The notes below the pieces were generated by a model, which worked only from the letters and a program-made list of their open reading frames with translations, ran no database searches and was not told the origin of the DNA. Position numbers and translations under genes: made by a program. Positions 1 to 50,200 of a stretch of 64,000 nt of DNA are shown here, piece by piece (positions within the stretch are counted from its first letter, which is position 1; every line of letters starts with the position of its first letter). The stretch spans positions 159,001-223,000 of the forward strand of contig CAJHNH020003135.1 of NCBI GenBank assembly GCA_905116865.2, in the 5' to 3' direction. Source of the stretch: Candidula unifasciata. Lineage: Eukaryota > Mollusca > Gastropoda > Stylommatophora > Geomitridae.

Positions 1-313
1 TGGACAGTGACATCATGGCGTGGAAGATCATGAGACAAAAGGATAGATACGACAACCAACGCATGGACTTATAAAGGATCAAACAAAGACGGGCCAATTT
101 TTAAAAAATCGTCATTTATTTGGATACAAAAACCCAACCCTATAAAAAAAACAAATTTGCAACCATCAACAACAAAAAAAACATTCTGGCAAGAATCCCA
201 TAAACATTTGATCTTGAACATTTTGTTGACTAAAAACTGGGGTATTTTATTTGATAGCATATCAATAAATTGTAGTAGCTGTATATAAATTAAGACAAAA
301 GACACTATCGGTA

Positions 314-525
314 TCATGAAATCCAAGAAGTTAACAGTAAGAATGACATGGATTCTGATAAACATAAGGACAAAGAAAGGTCATGTATAAGTGCAGTCTT
401 GGTTGTTATTCCCATTGGACCCTTGCCTGTTGATTTAACGACTGAAGTCATCTCTTTGATAGAGCTCATCTGTCCAACTCTCTGTTTTTTAGCCATAATT
501 CTCAGTGCACTGTGGTTGAATTTCT
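314..525 (-). CDS. Weak candidate exon of an unidentified gene
   Basis: An acceptor-like GGCCACAG just above 525 (minus strand) leads into an open frame reading through MAKKQRVGQMSSIKEMTSVV to a TGA at about 316. I do not recognise the protein. The composition looks like a soluble basic segment, but the plus strand is also open here (348-581), so either or neither may be coding. If real it is the last exon of a gene downstream of SCP2 in the same orientation. Confidence 0.2.
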
Positions 526-570
526 GTGGCCAGCAGGCGGTTTATAGCAACAGACTTTTCATAGCTTTCA

Positions 571-870
571 GACAGAGGTAAGTAAGACAGTCTTGGACAG
601 AGGTAAGTAAGACAGTCTCGGACAGAGGTAAGTAAGACAGTCTCGGACAGAGGTAAGTAAGACAGTCTCGGACAGAGGTAAGTAAGACAGTCTCGGTCAG
701 AGGTAAGTAAGACAGTCTCGGACAGAGGTAAGTAAGACAGTCTCGGACAGAGGTAAGTAAGACAGTCTCGGACAGAGGTAAGTAAGACAGTCTCGGACAG
801 AGGTAAGTAAGACAGTCTCGGACAGAGGTAAGTAAGACAGTCTCGGACAGAGGTAAGTAAGACAGTCCCA
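571..870. repeat. 25-bp minisatellite, 12 copies, each with a consensus 5' splice site
   Basis: Twelve nearly identical units of GACAGAGGTAAGTAAGACAG plus TCTCG. Each contains AGAG|GTAAGT on the plus strand, a near-perfect U1 binding site. The 25-nt unit opens long but meaningless reading frames. Confidence 0.97.
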
Positions 871-885
871 CTGTGGATATCGGGG

Positions 886-1127
886 AGCCTCAGCATGGAT
901 ACTGGGAACCTCAGCATGGATACTGGGTGCCTCAGCATGGATACTGGGTGCCTCAGCATGGATACTGGGTGCCTCAGCATGGATACTGGGTGCCTCAGCA
1001 TGGATACTGGGTGCCTCAGCATGGATACTGGGTGCCTCAGCATGGATACTGGGTGCCTCAGCATGGATACTGGGTGCCTCAGCATGGATACTGGGTGCCT
1101 CAGCATGGATACTGGGTGCCTCAGCAT
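886..1127. repeat. 21-bp minisatellite, about 11.5 copies
   Basis: Tandem units of CATGGATACTGGGTGCCTCA plus G. The unit is a multiple of three without stops, so it reads as a seven-residue repeat (MDTGCLS). I treat this as a satellite, not a gene. Confidence 0.97.
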
Positions 1128-1689
1128 TAAAATTCCCAAACACAGCAGCTGGTGCACATGTCTACTACAGCCAACCTTCACTGTGGAGACAGCCCCTTTT
1201 TATCCATTCTATCTCTGCAGCTTGAGCATCTCTGACTGCAGGCATACAGTTGCTGATAGGGAGGGATTCAGTCTCACAAAATAACAGAACCACCTACAGG
1301 GTGTTGTACCTAGAGTATTTTTACTGTCTTCTTTCTCTTGAACATTCACAGCCCTTGACTCCCATCACCTTCCCTTCCTTTTCCCCCTCTGTCTGCCTCA
1401 CGGTCTACTCCATGAGTACTGTCATCGTGTCTAATTCTGTTTTCTCATGTCATTTACATCAGCATTTTATTTCAGATATCGCTAGCTTTTCTCATTTGTG
1501 ATTTACAGACTGGTGCTGGAGGGAAAGGCACGATTGTATATGGTACCAGGTGATCTACGGTAGAGCTGTGAATCTTAAAAATTTGGAAAATGGAATAAGT
1601 CAGCTTTACACAATGCACTTACAAAAAATAAGAAAATAATGTTTGCCGATGAAGGCTTGTTACTAAAACATCCTTTGTATACTGTAACT

Positions 1690-1718
1690 GTATTTTTATA
1701 AAGCTGAAGATATTTATT
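1690..1718 (-). terminator. Probable SCP2 polyadenylation signal
   Basis: Read on the minus strand, AATAAA lies at 1718-1713, about 145 nt after the SCP2 stop codon, with a T-rich stretch following. Cleavage would be expected near 1690-1700. This is inferred from motif and position only. Confidence 0.5.
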
Positions 1719-1862
1719 ACTTCAGTGCACAATTGGATAATAGTCAAAACGGCTGTCTCCATTAATACATTCTCCATTATTACATTAATGTTTTTTTTTT
1801 AATTAATTACTTTTTGAAACATGATGAGGATGATGATAAAAGTAAATCACAGGGTAGACATC

Positions 1863-38559
<36,697 letters not shown>

Positions 38560-39130
38560 GATTGACGAAACAAGACCCGACTACAAACTGTGTTCTCAGT
38601 TCTCCACGATCTCTCCCTGCTGGCTGATCAACATCCGAGCCCAGCTGCCCCTGTAGTAGCAGTTAGTGTCCCACTTCTGGCCTGCTGGTTTGATTCCACC
38701 TCACTTTTGTATGTCCTCCTGCACTAGTTTCAAAGACTCAAACACGACTGGTTGAATTCATACGCTGAAAAAACAGTTCATCAATTTTACCCTCTTATCA
38801 CAAATTTTTACAGACATTTTAACCAAATACATAAGTATACACTTAAATAAATACGAATAAAGGATGAAACAAGATGTTGAAATGTTTATGAATTTTGTTG
38901 TAGAACTACTTCAGGCGGATGTTAAAGTGTTGTATGTTGTTAGGTTGTGCTAATTTTTGGCGCGGTGTTTCGCCGAATTCTTGGAAATTATTGCTACTTT
39001 ATCATGTTTATCTCATATTAATTCGTATGGATTTGCGCTAGTAACATCATGTAAACATTCACCTTTATTTTGGTGCAAAAATTTCATCAAAATATATCGC
39101 TACATATGAAATCGTCCTGATTTTGTACAG
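38560..39130. promoter_or_regulatory. Divergent SCP2/NIPBL promoter region
   Basis: Only about 570 bp separate the SCP2 ATG (minus) from the likely NIPBL exon 1 donor (plus). It is one of the few stretches without satellites or transposons. TTTGGCGC at about 38956-38963 fits the E2F/DP core, which would suit a cell-cycle gene such as NIPBL; this is a motif match only. No TATA box is convincing. Confidence 0.55.
39001..39130 (+). other. NIPBL: Probable NIPBL noncoding exon 1 (3' border only)
   Basis: TACAG|GTGAGT at 39130/39131 is the best donor between the promoter and coding exon 2, and NIPBL genes usually have a noncoding first exon. The transcription start, and so the left border given here, is a guess. 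Confidence 0.35.
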
Positions 39131-39838
39131 GTGAGTGTGTACTGTGCTTCGCCAACAATGGACGATTTAGTGGCCGCAGAAGGCAGTCGCCGTTGAGGAT
39201 GCCTGTTTCTTCTCATTTTTGCGAGCGGTGCCTTTGTGGATATGAATATTTGCTGTAGTAAATAATATTTTTCGTATTAAGATTGTGAGAAGTTATATAA
39301 GCTATCTGCATCTTTCCCACTGCTTTACATGTTTTGGTAGCAAATGTGTATCCTTCCGCGTTGTGCCGCACAGTCGTACTTACTACAAAAAACATTGTAG
39401 TTTTACTTTTATTTCATGTGTATCCACATTTCTTACTCAATCCAACAAACTGCAGAATTTTATCTTCCTCACCTCATGAACTATGCTTTTGTCTGCACAA
39501 TATGATAGTAAGGTTCCGGTATATCAAAGATGGCAATATTTGTGATCAGTGATCGCAAGCACTTCTTCCCCCACCCCCTAGCGTTTAGACAGACATGAAG
39601 CCAGAAACGACCCAGTGCGAATGTGTCGTCGGGTGTGTTGTGTTGCTCTACTTGCAGTTTTAACGGCTACATTATCCAGATTGTGTCGTTAGAAAGTAGT
39701 AAAACATTATGTTTCAGTCTTTTGTCATCGTACAACACTTTACTTGATGTGCTTTTTAATAAGAATCAATCAAGTGGAAACAATCAAACACATGATAGGC
39801 CGGAAGGGCTGCGCTGAGTACAAACAATCGCTGTAAAT

Positions 39839-39879
<41 letters not shown>

Positions 39880-41131
39880 ATGAAATGATGAATGCCAGTC
39901 AGCTAGTGCACATAAATAACGTCTGTGATCACTGTGTGTTATTTAATTTCTCCACTTTTATCAAATAAAAATATGAAACATCTGTATCCACCTGCACTGG
40001 TTTTATTTATATATAAGTAAAAATTGATTTAGAAAAATTCACATAAGTTCCCAAAACATTTGTACTTTATTTGTATTGTTCATTTTAACTGAACTAAAAT
40101 GTGCAGAACCCTGGCTATTGAACAGTTGTTGAAATAAGGTAACAGCAGTAAAGCTAGCAAAGTCTATAAGAAAAATATGTAAAATGTATGTCAGCTTTAC
40201 ATAATCAATTACAATAATCAAAAGGCAGTACGGTGATTAGCCTTCATCCGCAAGACAGTGAGCAAGCAATTTGAAAGTTAAATTAAGGCCCTGGAGATAT
40301 GGATATACACAGAAATAGATCGTGTTTCATGGAGAAAGAAACTTTACATTGAAAGAGTTATTAAAAGAAAAGAAAAAACAGACAAATGAAATATTTTGGC
40401 CCCACTGAAGGATAACCCTGTTGTAAAAAAAAAACTATGCTGATTGTCCACAGTCCAGCACTTGTGAAAATCCACAAGGATTTATTTCAGGGGAAATGAG
40501 AAGAGGTGTTGCATTTGAAAATAAACATCTGAGAAAAAATCATGAACATAAAATGGGATGCATTTTTAAAACAAAATGTGAGATCAGAGAAAGGTCTTGA
40601 CAAATACCTGTATTGACTGCAGTAAGACAAAGAAGATGGGGTATATTGGTCTGAGATAAAAATGAGCAAAGAATTACAAAACAAGCACTAAAATAGGAAA
40701 CAAAAGAGTCTGAGAAAAAGAAGGAACATTAAGAAGATTATTATGAAAAGCTAAAAATGCCGGGCTGAACTCCATGTCAGAATTCGGAAGAGTTGCATTC
40801 AATACAAGTGTGGAGGAATCGAATGTGACCACTATATGTGATGTCTTACAGGATACAGAATCATGCTTGCTGTCATAATTGTTTTAGCCTCATACTGATC
40901 TAGTAAAGCCTGCGAATTTCGGCACTTGGCATGACCTGCAAGCCAGTCTGACAATAATAATTGCATCTGATAAGTGAATTCTGTTTTTTTTTTAAACATA
41001 TATTTATCCTGGATAGGCTATCCATTTATCATAATGTATCTCGTGGTGCTTATTATCATTACGTTTTTATGATGTTATATATAATAGAGTTTCTGGTCAT
41101 GTTACAGTGGTGTGTTTATATTTGATTGCAG
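39131..41131. other. NIPBL intron 1 with a C30 tract
   Basis: A run of 30 C followed by 11 A lies at 39840-39880. A 12-codon frame MDDLVAAEGSRR at 39158-39196 could be an upstream ORF if exon 1 extends. The rest is AT-rich and unassigned. Confidence 0.5.
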
Positions 41132-41230
41132 TTTTTCCTCTACAAGAGATGTAGTGTCAATGCATTATGAACGGTGAAACACCCAGTGTACCCATCACTA
41201 CCTTGGCAGGAGTGGCAAGCTTGACAGATT
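41132..41230 (+). CDS. NIPBL: NIPBL exon 2 with start codon (residues 1-21)
   Basis: The acceptor TTTGATTGCAG precedes 35 nt of 5' UTR and the ATG at 41167. The donor GATT|GTAAGA falls after coding nt 64, the same place as the human exon 2 border (c.64). Confidence 0.93.
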
Positions 41231-44200
41231 GTAAGATCATTATTTGTGTCATGTGCGTGTCATTTAGATAATCACTGTTAATGAAAATGTATATCTTTTG
41301 CTAAAATATACCACAAATAGATACGCTAGTCCGTGGATGGATATCTGTTGTGCTCTTGTCTACTATAGCCCACAGATGGACTAGCCCATGGATGGATATC
41401 CGTAGTGCTCTTGTCTACTAAAGCCACAGATGGATTAGCCCATGGATGGATATCTGTAGTGCTCTTGTCTACTATAGCACACAGATGTATATAATAGCCT
41501 GTGGATGGATATCTGTAGTGCTCTTGTCTACTATAGCACACAGATAGATATGCTAGCCCGTGGATAGATATCTGTAGTGCTCTGGATATATCTAGTGCAG
41601 TGCTATTCAAGTGTACTTAGGAGCCAAAATGTTGACACAGGGGATCGTCACAGGCCGAGGATCAGAGCCCCAGCTTAGAAAGATCACTATTACAGTACAA
41701 CTGGCAGTGATCTATGGGGCACTTGCTGGCTCTCCATGGGCCTCCAGTTGAATAGCCGTAGTCTAGTGCTTCTGTCTCCTACTGTAGATAGGCCACACAG
41801 TATATCTCTAGTGCTTCTGTCTCGTACTGTAGATAGACCACACAGTATATCTCTAGTGCTTCTGTCTCCTACTGTAGATAGGCCACACAGTATATCTCTA
41901 GTGCTTCTGTCTTCTACTGTAGATAGACCACACAGTATATCTCTAATGCTTCTGTCTCCTGCTGTAGATAGGCCACACAGTATATCTCTAGTGCTTCTGT
42001 CTCCTGCTGTAAATAGGCCACACAGTATATCTCTAGTGCTTCTGTCTCCTTCTGTAGATAGACCACACAGTATATCGCTAGTGCTTCTGTCTCCTTCTGT
42101 AGATAGACCACACAGTATATCTCTAGTGCTTCTGTCTCCTACTGTAGATAGGCCACACAGTATATCTCTAGTGCTTCTGTCTCCTTCTGTAGATAGGCCA
42201 CAGTATATCTTTAGTGCTTCTGTCTCCTTCTGTAGATAGACCACACAGTATATCTCTAGTGCTTCTGTCTCCTACTGTAGATAGGCCACACAGTATCCTT
42301 CTGTAGTGCTATATCTCTAGTGCTTCTGTCTCCTGCTGTAGATAGACCACACAGTATATATCTCTAGTAGTACTGTTAATAGGCCACACAGTATATTTCT
42401 AGTGCTTCTGTCTCCTGCTGTAGATAGACCACACAGTCAGTATATCTCTAGTGCTTCCGTCTCCTGCTGTTGATAGACCACACAGTGTATCTGTAGTGCT
42501 CCTGACTACTAATGTAAAACACAAATAAATATCTCTTGTGCTTCTGTCTCCTACGGTAGATACACCACACAGTATATCTCTAGTGCTTCTGTCTCTTACT
42601 ATAGATAGACCATGGATAGATATTTATGATGCTCTTGTCTGCTAATATAACCACGAAAGGATATCTCTAGTTCTTCTGCCTCATACTATAGGTAGATCAC
42701 TCATTAACATGTCTCTAGCACTCCTGCCTCCTACTGTAGATAAAACAGTAATATGTCTAGCACTCCTGCCTCCTACTGTGGATAACAGTAATATGTCTAG
42801 CACTCCTGCCTCCTTCTGTGGATAACAGTAATATGTCTAGCACTCCTGCCTCCTACTGTGGATAACAGTAATATGTCTAGCACTCCTGCCTCCTTCTGTG
42901 GATAACACAGTAATATGTCTAGCACTCCTGCCTCCTTCTGTGGATAACACAGTAATATGTCTAGCACTCCTGCCTCCTTCTGTGGATAACACAGTAATAT
43001 ATGTCTAGCACTCCTGCCTCCTACATGGATAACACAGTAATATGTCTAGCACTCCTGTCTCCTACTGTGGATAACACAGTAATATGTCTAGCACTCCTGT
43101 CTTCCACTGTGGATAACGCAGTTATATGTCTGGCACTCCTGTCTCCTTCTGTGGATAACGCAGTTATATGTCTGGCACTCCTGTCTCCTGTGGATAACGC
43201 AGTGATATGTCTAGCACTCCTGCCTCCTACGTGGATACACAGTAATATGTCTAGCACTCCTGTCTCCTTCTGTGGATAACACAGTAATATGTCTAGCACT
43301 CCTGCCTCCTACTGTAGATAACACAGTAATATGTTTAGCACTCCTGCCTCCTACTGTGGATAACACAGTAGTATGTCTAGCACTCCTGCCTCCTACTGTG
43401 GATAACACAGTGATATGTCTAGCACCCCTGCCTCCTACTATGGATAACACAGTAATATGTCTAGCACTCCTGCCTCCTACTGTAGATAACACAGTAGTAT
43501 GTCTAGCACTACTGCCTCCTTCTGTAGATAACACAGTAGTATGTCTAGCACTACTGCCTCCTACTATGGATAACACAGTAATATGTCTAGCACTCCTGCC
43601 TCCTACTGTAGATAACACAGTAATTTGTCTAGCACCTCTGTCTCCTACTATGGATAACACAGTAATATGTCTAGCACTCCTGCCTCCTACTGTAGATAAC
43701 ACAGTAATATGTCTAGCACTCCTGCCTCCTACTGTAGATAACACAGTAATATGTCTAGCACTCCTGCCTCCTACTGTAGATAACACAGTAATTTGTCTAG
43801 CACTCCTGTCTTCCACTGTGGATAACGCAGTTATATGTCTGGCACTCCTGTCTCCTTCTGTTAATAACGCAGTGATATGTCTAGCACTCCTGCTTCCTAC
43901 ATGGATAACACAGTAATATGTCTAGCGCTCCTGCCTCCTTCTGTGGATAACACAGAAATATATGTCTAGCACTCCTGCCTCCTACATGGATAACACAGTA
44001 ATATGTCTAGCACTCCTGCCTCCTTCTGTGGATAACACAGTAATATATGTCAAGCACTCCTACATAGATAACACAGTAATATGTCTAGCACTCCTGTCTC
44101 CTACATAGATAACACAGTAATATGTCTAGCACTCCTGTCTCCTATATAGATAACACAGTAATATGTCTAGCACTCCTGTCTCCTACATGGATAACACAGT

Positions 44201-47200
44201 AATATATGTCTAGCACTCCTGTCTCCTTCTGTGGATAACACAGTAATATATGTCTAGCACTCCTGTCTCCTACATGGATAACACAGTAGTATATGTCTAG
44301 CACTCCTGTCTCCTTCTGTGGATAACACAGTAGTATATGTCTAGCACTCCTGTCTCCTTCTGTGGATAACACAGTAATATATGTCTAGCACTCCTGTCTC
44401 CTTCTGTGGATAACACAGTAATATATGTCTAGCACTCCTGTCTCCTTCTGTGGATAACACAGTAATATATGTCTATCACTCCTGCCTCCTACATGGATAT
44501 ACCTATAGTGCTGCTGTGGCCTAAACTCCTTTATGCCAGTGTATATACAAATACATACAAGAACCACACAAGTAGTATATGTATATAGGGAGCTGCTGTT
44601 AGACACTCCCCTAAAAACCTTGGGTTCAAATGCATATCAAGCTAGGATATTAATGTTCTAGGTTGACCCAGCCACCGGCGGGTGCCAGAAAATGTAATGG
44701 GAAGTATAGGCAGTCAGCTTAGTATTGACCCCACACTCTGTCAGGTGCTGCTTGGTTTATAGAAACCCATGTCTGATGTGCCACTGGCGTATGTAGCATT
44801 TTTTCTTTTTTTCAATCTTGATATCTCTTATAATAAAGTGATAAGCTCCATCACCTGTCAGTCTCAGAGCAGTCTGTGCTGCCACTTTGATGAGACCAAG
44901 TCGATTCCAGAACTGTTAGTACAAAAGGTTTTGTGGGGGGAGGGGGGATTTTACTTCAGGGTACGTATTTATTGTAAAGGTGTGTAATTGTTATGCTAGG
45001 TCACAGATTCAGCCTCTCCAATCTATGTTCTAACCAAAACTGCCTTCCTTGAAACATGTTCTTGTCCCGGTCATCACTTGAATGCCTCTTGTGCGGCCCA
45101 CTCTTCTTTGCGTTTACTGGCTGTGGACTCCTGCGGAAAGTTCTGATTGTTCTCCACCTCTGCACTTAGTCTTGTTCCGGAACCTGAGTGCTGTGTGTGC
45201 ACATGTTTTACAGATCTAGCTTATTTATGTGCCGACTGTTTAATCTGACTTCAAAAGAAGCCGAGCATAGTCTATATGTCTAATAGGATATCTCATTTAG
45301 GTATGTGTAGTTGTGGCCTAGGCTGTCTCATTTAGGGAGTTTGCATTTTATTTAACTTCATTACATTGTTTGTCTTATTAATTATACTTCTACAGTTCAT
45401 TGTCCCCTAGTAAAACAGGTTGCCTTATCCATTGGTACACCAAGCAGCTTACAGCATGTCGTCCTGTCTTTTTTCACCTGTGTATGATGCTTTTGAATCT
45501 CCCTTTATTTCTTTGGCTATTCTGAGTTCCATTGCAAGAAGACTTTAGTTATTTTGCTATCAGGTTTTCTCTGCCGTATTCAATGCTAGCGTCTTTTCCT
45601 CACCTTATTCACCTAAATTTGTCTCTCTTCTCTATATTATATATGTTTGCTTATTATTATACCATAATCTTATATTAATGTAATTGCAGAGGCTTATTTG
45701 CGCAACATCTTCAGATTCTTGTAAAGGTAGCTGAACATCTCCATTTATTTTCCTTGCATTCATTATGTTTACACCAGTTTCATCATCATGTGCCCTGCCA
45801 ACTTGCATAGGCACTCATGCATTTCCACAGATCACGATCCCTGGTTGCCTGGAACAGCTCTCTTGATGATATCCCCCCATGCCATCATTTCAGCACATCT
45901 AGCATCATCTCTGACGTTCTGCCTCTACCCCTTTTTCCACTGATCTCATTAGTTGTCACGATGTTCTCCAATGTCTCTCTTCTCATTAAGTGGCCAAAGA
46001 ACAGTGTTTGTCTCTTTTTTTATTGTTGCATATAGAGATGTACTTTACCACACACAAACAACCCCTCCCCAGTCTTCATTTATTTATGATTGTATCAGGT
46101 GTTTCCATCTGGTATTATAGTGAGATGTGCTTTTCTGTGAATGTTACTTTTGAATGGAAAATGAGCTGTCAGATGAGTGCGTTTTCTCTATACCACTGCC
46201 CTGGCAACTGAATTATACAAATGTACACCTTGTTTGATATGTAATGCAAATAAGTTATCCTTTTTTTTTTTTTTAATCTGACAGTGCTGCCACAGCTTCC
46301 TTTGCCTACACCATTGCCACAGACGGTTCAGAACAAATCACTGTTGTATAATTCAAGCATTTCCGAGGATGCCCGCAAGATCTTGGCTTCGTCAGATGAG
46401 CGGCTGGGCAACCAGCTTGCTCACGCTCTTCGACAAACAAATATCAGTCATATGTAAGTGTTTCACTGTTAGTCCTTGCTAGTTGCTACTTTCATAGTCT
46501 GCATTTAAAGCATTACTGACTGGGCACAATGAATGAAGTTCAACCCCATCAGGATCACACAGTGATGATAAACACCCAGTGATGCAAAGTGCCACCATTC
46601 GGAGGATAATCACCAGGGCGCATGAGTTCCAGATACCCTGTTCAACCGTTAGTTTATATTAGGACCCCCAATAACAGCTGAAGTGAGGTTTTAAAGTAAC
46701 GAAACAATTGCATCCCGTATTAGGGTGTTTGTATGAGTATGAGCACAATGGATTAAAGCAGTATTTAGCAGAGAGTGGTTTTAAGTGGAGATTGTCTGGG
46801 ATGGGATGGAAGTAGGTAAAGCGAGAGAACATTGTTTGTGTTGGATAGGACAGAGTTAGGATCTGTGTTGTGCTTTATTTTATTTAGTTCTGTAAATCTT
46901 TAGTGTAAAATAAAGTAATCCAGGATTTCATGAAATTTATTTGTATTTTTTTTTTAATTGTATTGTTTTGTTATACTTTTTAACCTCCAGAAGTTTGTGC
47001 ACACAAATGTGTGTTTTTGTCAGTAGTCCCATAGTGGTTGGGGAGCCACAGTAGATCTGGTTTCAAATCCACACTGGAGTTGTTTTTCTCCCCTTCAAAA
47101 TTGAAGACACGAAATTTGACATCACGTTGGGAATGAAGTAAATATTAATATAAAATTTCATCTATTAATATTCCACCACAGCTGATATGTACTTTTTTTA

Positions 47201-50200
47201 ACATATGCACAAATTTGTAAACGCACTGTAGTTTTGCTGTAAAGTAATCACTTTCTTTTCTTTCAATTTGCAACTTGTTCAGAGAGCTCAAGGACACCCT
47301 GAGCACAAACACAGTGGATGGTGACATCCCTGTTTTGCTGCAGACTATGATGCGCAAGGATCCACACATTTTTCAAGGCAATGCACATTTAGATGGTACG
47401 TCTGTGTTCCTCCATTTGTGTTTGTATTGCTATCTCAGGTAAGAACCTAGATCCTCATCAGCAGTAAGTGTGATTGTTGTCTTGCCATCTTCCACTGATG
47501 TTGATATTTGTAACTGCTACGTGGTGCACATTTAGTTGGTATATGTCTGTGTTTCTCCAGTTGTGTTTGTATTGCTGAGACCTGCCAGGTAGCAACCTAG
47601 ATCCTCATCAGCAGTACTGAGGATTGTTTTCTTGCTATTTCCAACTGCTGTCAACATGTAAACCTCAGTTTATATTTTCACCTGCTGAGTGATTCTACCA
47701 CTTTCTTGTCCCTTTTTTTTTACTCCATTTAAAATCATCAGCATCCACTGTAGCTGTTTAGTTCATGTCGGATGGCAGGGGCAAAGGCTGGCTTAACTTG
47801 CTCTGTAGCCAGTCATTGTAAAGTGTCTCAGTTTATTTCTTTCTGTTTGAACAGTTCTTCACCAAATTACCCATTATGTAAGCTCTCTTTATGTTTTGCA
47901 CAGTGAGATCCATTTTCTGTGACGTGCACTGGAATGCTTACTACTGTTTAGTCGATTCTCTTCTACCTTGAGGTTTCGAAGACCATCCAGAAAGATCACA
48001 AGGCTTTTCTCCCATCAGTGTTTGTGTGTGGTTTTGTTCCATTCCAGTCCTCTTTCAGTGAGGGACTGTCGGATGTTGTCTTCCCAACAAACAATGGGTT
48101 CTGACTTCAGTAAATGTCATCTAATACTGTACCTGGTCAGGCGAAACTAATTTGTATACATGTTTATGGTTGATATAAACTATGATGTTGATGTTTCTTT
48201 GTACTGACTGCATTTTGTTTTCTGTTCTAGGTATGCATTCTCATGCTTCAAAGTATGGGAGTTACATCCAACATGGTTACAGAATCTCCTCCAACACCCC
48301 TCCTTATAGTTCTTCTCATAGCGACAGTCAGCACAGTAGTTCCAGGTATGTGCATATTTTATCTCCTTTCCTCTCTGATTATTGACGTGGTTAGTGCCTT
48401 GTGAAAGAGTGTGTACAGTTCGAAGGAGCAGATGGATCACCGCAGTCTGGTGAGATTGATGCAGGGAGGAGTGACGAGACGTTCTGGCAGATGCTCAAGG
48501 CTCAGAGGAAAGGCAAGATGGAAGTTTAATCAGAATGCTACTGGCACCATTAGTATTGGAACTCTTCGCTGGCTGCTGAAGATGGGGACAGAGCGCTTAT
48601 GGGAATGCCCTGAGTGCTGTGATATCGGTTCTTAAATCAAATCTCTGATTATTGTAAAGTAGCATGTCTGTGCTGCCAAGAGCTTGTGAACTGGAGCATT
48701 GCAGCAGGTAGGGTCTCTCAAGTCAGAAATGTTGTACGGGCTCAGGGAGGCACACAGCTGCCTCCTTGTTGATAGAATGAAAACAGTTTAATGTTAACCC
48801 CGAGAAGCAACAAAACTGGCACTTTTGGTTGGGTCCAATTCCCATAAATGTTAAGTATTCCGACTTGTTAAAGTGGCATGTTTATGAGGTGCAGTAGTTA
48901 ATGCTATTGGCCCAGTTCCTGCCAGTGCAAACGTTTAGGAGGTCAGGATGTGAATATTGTAGCTAAAATTGTATTTGGGGGTGTTTTTTGTGAACCACAT
49001 AGCATTTTAAAAGCCAGATTCAAATTGTTTTCCATTTGCCTCAGTGATAGAGGTCACATGGTCACTGCCTTAATCACACAATACTTGTTTTTTTAGTGCC
49101 TAAGGAAGGTGTATTCCATTTAATGCTTTGTATTTATTGATTGTTTTTTTTTTTTAATTTAGACAAATTTGTAAACATTTACTGTGAAATTTATTGTAGG
49201 TTTTTTTTTTTAATTGTTTGGGGGGAGGGAGAGGGGGTACCCTACAGGGTCATTGTCGTTTTTTTTTTTTTTTTAGCGTTTCTGAGGTAACATATTTAAA
49301 GAAAGCAGTCCCTATAAAAATTAGGCTTTTTAAATCAAACATGCTGGGGGACAAGTCTGGAAGTCTGATTATGAAGAGGGCATGTTCTGGTGACATTTAA
49401 GATATAGCAAACAAAAATGGACTCAGATGGTGGTCATAATGAAGAGGGCATCTTCTGGTGACATTTAAGATATAACAAACAAAAATGGACCCAAATGGTG
49501 TTCATAATGAAGAGAGCATGTTCTGGTGACATTTAAGATAAAAGAAACAAAATAGACCCAAATGGGAAGAAGAACCAGTCAGTTTTCCAGTAAAACACAG
49601 TAGTGGTTAACTGAATGATTACTGCAGCCCAAAAGCCTTCATCAGCATACAACACAATTATACAGCTACATTAAAGAATACATAAAATAAAGTACCCTTG
49701 TGAAAATATCCATCCGCTGTGAAAACAGATGCTTGCTGGACACCCACCCTCACTGAAAAATGTGCCTTTAAAAAGGACAGTAGAGAGGAAGTGACCCAGA
49801 GAAATGGAATAGATGAGAAGTCTAGAGATTAGGGCCAGGAGAAATAATGTGAAATATTATTAGATGAAACTATGTTGAATATTAAGATAGAGAACCCAAC
49901 TAAGATTAGATTCTTCAGAGACTTGTGGATGTTTGAAAAAACATGGCTTAATATGGTGGCTTCTTTGTTGAAAATACCCCTCATGTCTCAGGCTACTGAA
50001 AGGCATAGGCACTGATTTGAGGACACTCTTCTGGATATCAGAAAATATGTTCCTGATTTTAGTTAAGATCTATTATGTCGAGTTTATTTTCATTGTTCCT
50101 CTGTGTTGTCTGAGCTAACTGGTCATACCTGTGTATCTGTAACTAGAAATTAAGGTAGTGTAGCTGCTCTATACACAAGTGAATGTGAGTCTCTCTGTCA

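Noticed and set aside
489..1284. Open frames with repeated MDTGCLS, HGYWVPQ or LSETVLLTSVRD
   Set aside because: They are translations of the 21-bp and 25-bp minisatellites in several frames, not a repeat protein.
41736..43916. Long open frames on both strands (167, 184, 214 and 201 codons)
   Set aside because: They exist only because 42- and 45-bp satellite units are multiples of three without stops. Both strands are open, the residues are perfectly periodic, and the block lies in a NIPBL intron.
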